A stretch of 64,000 nucleotides of DNA, from positions 119,868-183,867 of the forward strand of contig OKRB01000086.1 of NCBI GenBank assembly GCA_900290245.1, read 5' to 3'. This document shows positions 61,060-64,000 of this stretch, in pieces (position 1 is the stretch's first letter; each line of letters begins with the position of its first letter). The DNA is from Candidatus Sulfuritelmatomonas gaucii. Its GTDB lineage: Bacteria > Acidobacteriota > Terriglobia > Terriglobales > Acidobacteriaceae. The notes beneath the pieces were generated by a model. The model made no database searches. It worked only from the letters and a program-made list of their open reading frames with translations, and was not told the origin of the DNA. Position numbers and translations under genes: made by a program.

Positions 61060-64000
61060 TCAACCCTTTGCCGGTTCGTGCGTCACCGGCGTCTCTTCAA
61101 GTTCCTGGTTCGGATTCAAAACCTCTGCCACATAAGTGGTTCGCGGACGCGTGTTGATGTCTGCGATCACCTGGTAAGCGCGCTGTTGAGCGCGCAGCTT
61201 CGAAACCCTGCTGTTCGGATCGTTCTTGTTGCCGAAGACGATCGCCTGTGCCGGGCACGCCTGCTGGCACGCTGTCACAATCTCGCCGTCGCGGACGTTG
61301 CGGTTTTCTTTGTCGGCTTCGATCTTCGCGGCCTGAATGCGTTGCACACAGTAATTGCATTTCTCCATTACGCCGCGCGAGCGCACCGTCACATCGGGGT
61401 TGCGCATCAGCTTCAGGCTCTCGGTCTCGTAATCGGAGAAGAGCAGGAAGTTGAAGCGGCGCACCTTGTAAGGGCAGTTATTGGAGCAGTAGCGCGTACC
61501 CACGCAGCGGTTGTAGACCATCATGTTCAGGCCTTCCGGCGTGTGCACAGTGGCGCCTACCGGGCAAACCTGTTCGCAGGGAGCGTTCTCGCACTGCTGG
61601 CAATTCATCGGCTGGAAGTGCGCGCGTGGCGAGGCCAGATCGCCTTCGAAGTAGGTATCGATCCGGAGCCACTGCATGTTGCGGCCGATCCGTACTTCCT
61701 GCTTTCCGACCACGGGGATGTTGTTCTCGGCGTAGCAGCTCACAATGCATGCATTGCAGGCCGTACAGCTGTTCATGTCGATCGACAGGGCCCATGCATA
61801 GGCTTCGTTGTACGGCCAGTTGGGGAAGAGTGATGTGTCGAGGCTCGGCGTCTCGTGCGTGTCGCCCTCGTGTGCAAAATTCGGATTCGCCTTGAATTCG
61901 TCGAGCGTGGCATAGCGGATGATTCCGCGCGGTCCAAGCGCCTCGTCAGCTTCGAGCGAATTGTCGCCGCTTCCCTGCCCCAGCAGGGATTTCGCGCGGT
62001 GGTCCTGGTAGTGGCTCTTGGTGATGGCGATGCCCCACTTGCCTTCCAACTTGCGCAACGATCCGGTTGCGTAGAACGGCGCCCAAGCGTTGCGAATGAC
62101 GTATGCGCTGAAGCCCTGGCCCGAACCAACGCGCCCGGCAAACTCGCGACCATAACCGAGATACACCGTGATCGACTCGTCAGGATGACCCGGCGCCACC
62201 ATCACGGGCGCCTTCACCCTGCCTTTGCCGACACATAGTTCAACGATGTCGTCTTCTTCGAGGTTGTATTTGACCAGTGTTGCGCCGCTCATGATGGCCG
62301 CGTTGTCCCAGCTCAGGCTGGTGACGGGCTTGGGCAGCTCCTGCAGCCAGCCCACGTTATTCCAGCGGCCGTCGTAGATATTCGGATCAGGCCGGAAGAT
62401 GATTTCGAGCGAGTCTTTCGGTGTCGGCGTGGGAACCTTCGGAATCGACGGTCCGCCAGGCCGGGCTTTGTCTTGCCGCGCGTACGCCGTGTCCGCGATC
62501 CAGCCGTCGTGCAGTGCCTTGCGCCAGCCCTCTTCGAAATCGCCCTTGATATTGGCCTTCTGCGTCTCACGCACCGCCGCATAGGCGCTCAGCATCGGCT
62601 CATTCAGCAGCGCCTGGAATACATCGTGCGCGGTGTGGCCGCCATAAAGCGGATCGATCATCGGCTGGACGATCGAAACGGTGCCGTCGTAGGCGCGCGC
62701 ATCCGACCACGACTCAAGATAGTGCGCCGCGGGAATGTGCCAGTGGGCCTGGTGGCCGGTCTCGTCGTAATGCGAGCCGAGATGCGCCACGATTTTGGCC
62801 TGGTTGAACGCGTCCGCGAAATCAAGGTCGGCGGGAGCGTCGTAGATGGGATTGGCGTTGAGAATGATGAGCCAATCCACTTTGCCCGCATTGAGATCGG
62901 CAACGAGCGCTTTGAAATCGCCAAACTGATCGCTGGGCAGCGGGATTACGGAATCAGACGAGACGAAGACCGTTTTGCCGACGTTCGCCAGAAGATTGTT
63001 GATAGCCAGCGTAAGCGCAGCCAGTGCCGGATCGTGATAAACGCCCGGAAGCACGGCGCTCTTGCCCGCATTCGCTTTCAGATCCTTGGCCAGAGCGGCC
63101 AGGAACTTCTGCTGCTCGTCGGTCCATGAATAGGATGGCGGGTTAACTCCGGCAACGCCCACAGCCTGCGCCAGTGCGGCGGTGAATGCAGGAATCTCGC
63201 TGGCGCGAAGACCGAGGCGGTGCTCTGCCTTCATGCCGGTCGTGGTCGGCGTGCTTTCGACCACGTAAAGCCGATTCATGCCGTTCTCTGGCTGCCGCCG
63301 CCGGTCTGCATAGTCGCGCACAAGCCGGTGGAAGCCGGGATACGAAGCGCCGGAAAGAAAATCGGCATCGAGCGAAACGATGACATCGGCGCCGGTCAGG
63401 TCGTAGCGGACGTTCATTCCGCTCGCGAGCACCGTTCCAGCCAGCGCCGGGTCGTACTGTACGAGCTTCGCCTTCGGATAAGCCTTCTGCACTTCCTGCC
63501 ATTGCCTCGCAAGGGTCGGCGAAGTGAAGGTCGCGCTCAGAAAGTAGATGCCCGAGCCATCCTTCGTCGAGGCCACTTTCCCGCGAAATGCTTCGGCAAA
63601 CTCCGCCCACTCCCGCCCATCGCCTTCGAACGTCACATGCTGCGAACGGTCGGGATCGTAGAGATCGAGCAGAGTGCCCTGCGAATACGGATCAGAACCG
63701 CCCTGGTTATACGAGTGTTCAGGGTTGCCGTCGATCTTGATGGGACGAAATTCGTCGCTCTTCACCAGCACCGGCACGCCGCCCGTCGAGAACGGGTGCA
63801 TGGTGGCAAAGTACATCGGCTTGCCGAGAATCAGATCTTCCGGCGACTTGATGTAGGGATAAATGATCTCGTCGGGCTGCTTGGTGCAACCGGCCATTCC
63901 GGCCAGCGCCAGCGAAGCTCCCATCAATTTCAAGAATCCACGGCGCGAAACCGGATCCACCCACTCCTGGGCCATCGAAGGGAATTCGCGCTCAACCGCA
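61060..64000 (-). CDS. actB: Alternative complex III subunit ActB, N-terminus beyond the right edge
   Basis: ActB is a fusion of a molybdopterin-oxidoreductase-like domain (here without the usual cofactor ligands that I can identify) and a ferredoxin-like domain with three [4Fe-4S] and one [3Fe-4S] sites. The frame stays open to base 64000, upstream of ATG 63975, where EREFPS precedes MAQEW. A twin-arginine motif [20 protein letters not shown] marks export. The iron-sulfur part has [35 protein letters not shown] and CNYCVQRI, then CQQACP. It passes electrons to the Act hemes. ActA should be beyond the edge. Confidence 0.93.
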   Translation of the reverse strand, partial: AVEREFPSMAQEWVDPVSRRGFLKLMGASLALAGMAGCTKQPDEIIYPYIKSPEDLILGKPMYFATMHPFSTGGVPVLVKSDEFRPIKIDGNPEHSYNQGGSDPYSQGTLLDLYDPDRSQHVTFEGDGREWAEFAEAFRGKVASTKDGSGIYFLSATFTSPTLARQWQEVQKAYPKAKLVQYDPALAGTVLASGMNVRYDLTGADVIVSLDADFLSGASYPGFHRLVRDYADRRRQPENGMNRLYVVESTPTTTGMKAEHRLGLRASEIPAFTAALAQAVGVAGVNPPSYSWTDEQQKFLAALAKDLKANAGKSAVLPGVYHDPALAALTLAINNLLANVGKTVFVSSDSVIPLPSDQFGDFKALVADLNAGKVDWLIILNANPIYDAPADLDFADAFNQAKIVAHLGSHYDETGHQAHWHIPAAHYLESWSDARAYDGTVSIVQPMIDPLYGGHTAHDVFQALLNEPMLSAYAAVRETQKANIKGDFEEGWRKALHDGWIADTAYARQDKARPGGPSIPKVPTPTPKDSLEIIFRPDPNIYDGRWNNVGWLQELPKPVTSLSWDNAAIMSGATLVKYNLEEDDIVELCVGKGRVKAPVMVAPGHPDESITVYLGYGREFAGRVGSGQGFSAYVIRNAWAPFYATGSLRKLEGKWGIAITKSHYQDHRAKSLLGQGSGDNSLEADEALGPRGIIRYATLDEFKANPNFAHEGDTHETPSLDTSLFPNWPYNEAYAWALSIDMNSCTACNACIVSCYAENNIPVVGKQEVRIGRNMQWLRIDTYFEGDLASPRAHFQPMNCQQCENAPCEQVCPVGATVHTPEGLNMMVYNRCVGTRYCSNNCPYKVRRFNFLLFSDYETESLKLMRNPDVTVRSRGVMEKCNYCVQRIQAAKIEADKENRNVRDGEIVTACQQACPAQAIVFGNKNDPNSRVSKLRAQQRAYQVIADINTRPRTTYVAEVLNPNQELEETPVTHEPAKG

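Noticed and set aside
60628-61833. A plus-strand frame of 401 codons opposite actC and actB
   Set aside because: It crosses two well-supported genes antisense and shows no signature; a codon-bias shadow.

Overview
The window reads as a chromosomal segment of an Acidobacteriota bacterium, probably class Terriglobia; I would not name a genus. The evidence is the GC-rich sequence, an alternative complex III (Act) plus caa3 oxidase cluster, a choice-of-anchor-D repeat protein, a TonB/ExbB/ExbD/ExbD/TPR-lipoprotein cluster, and lipoproteins and outer-membrane biogenesis genes (LptD, SurA-like, RseP) typical of a didermic soil bacterium. I see no rRNA, tRNA, CRISPR array, insertion sequence or phage. 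This is housekeeping chromosome with some accessory secreted proteins.

Layout. 1-2.7 kb: small genes (secreted stub, gamma-glutamylcyclotransferase fold, TonB-domain protein, HD hydrolase, zinc-ribbon XRE regulator). 3-8.3 kb: the envelope and isoprenoid run uppS-cdsA-dxr-rseP-thioesterase. 8.4-13.8 kb: HNH protein, NTF2-like protein, O-methyltransferase, polyprenyl diphosphate synthase, YajQ, TatD and RsmA. 14-17.7 kb: MacB-like permease with a tiny overlapping membrane protein, then Trm112-plsX-rpmF-DUF177 (phospholipid and ribosome genes). 17.9-28 kb: interrupted DinB protein, TPR protein, PL10 pectate lyase, chemotaxis receptor, SthA transhydrogenase, ROK protein, RDD protein. 28-33 kb: LptD, a DsbA-like lipoprotein and a SurA-like lipoprotein. 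33-39 kb: secreted GH31 glycosidase and the TonB energy-transduction operon. 39-46.4 kb: yajC-secD-secF, then gatC-gatA-secreted protein-FmdE. 46.4-51.4 kb: a rearranged choice-of-anchor-D gene and an esterase/SMP-30 fusion. 51.5-64 kb: the respiratory cluster actB-actC-actD-actE-actF-(membrane protein)-sco-coxB-coxA-coxC-coxD, read leftward. It would encode quinol oxidation by ACIII feeding a caa3 oxidase, with a Sco copper chaperone.

Three things stand out. First, four genes are broken in ways readable directly from the sequence: an internal block of about 835 bp is inverted inside the choice-of-anchor-D gene; actC has a frame change with apparent loss of about 80 nt; the DinB gene has an in-frame TGA; and the esterase/SMP-30 gene has a one-base frame change. 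Either the assembly has errors or the strain carries real lesions, and raw reads would decide. Second, many intergenic gaps hold degenerate arrays with a 7-bp (once 8-bp) period, often as facing inverted pairs, and one lies inside the start of actE. They resemble in form, but not by proven descent, the heptanucleotide STRR repeats of cyanobacteria. Third, several small or odd genes deserve attention: a 54-residue membrane protein overlapping the permease stop, a ROK protein without the phosphate-binding motif, an orphan FmdE, and an unassigned membrane-anchored protein inside the ACIII/caa3 operon.
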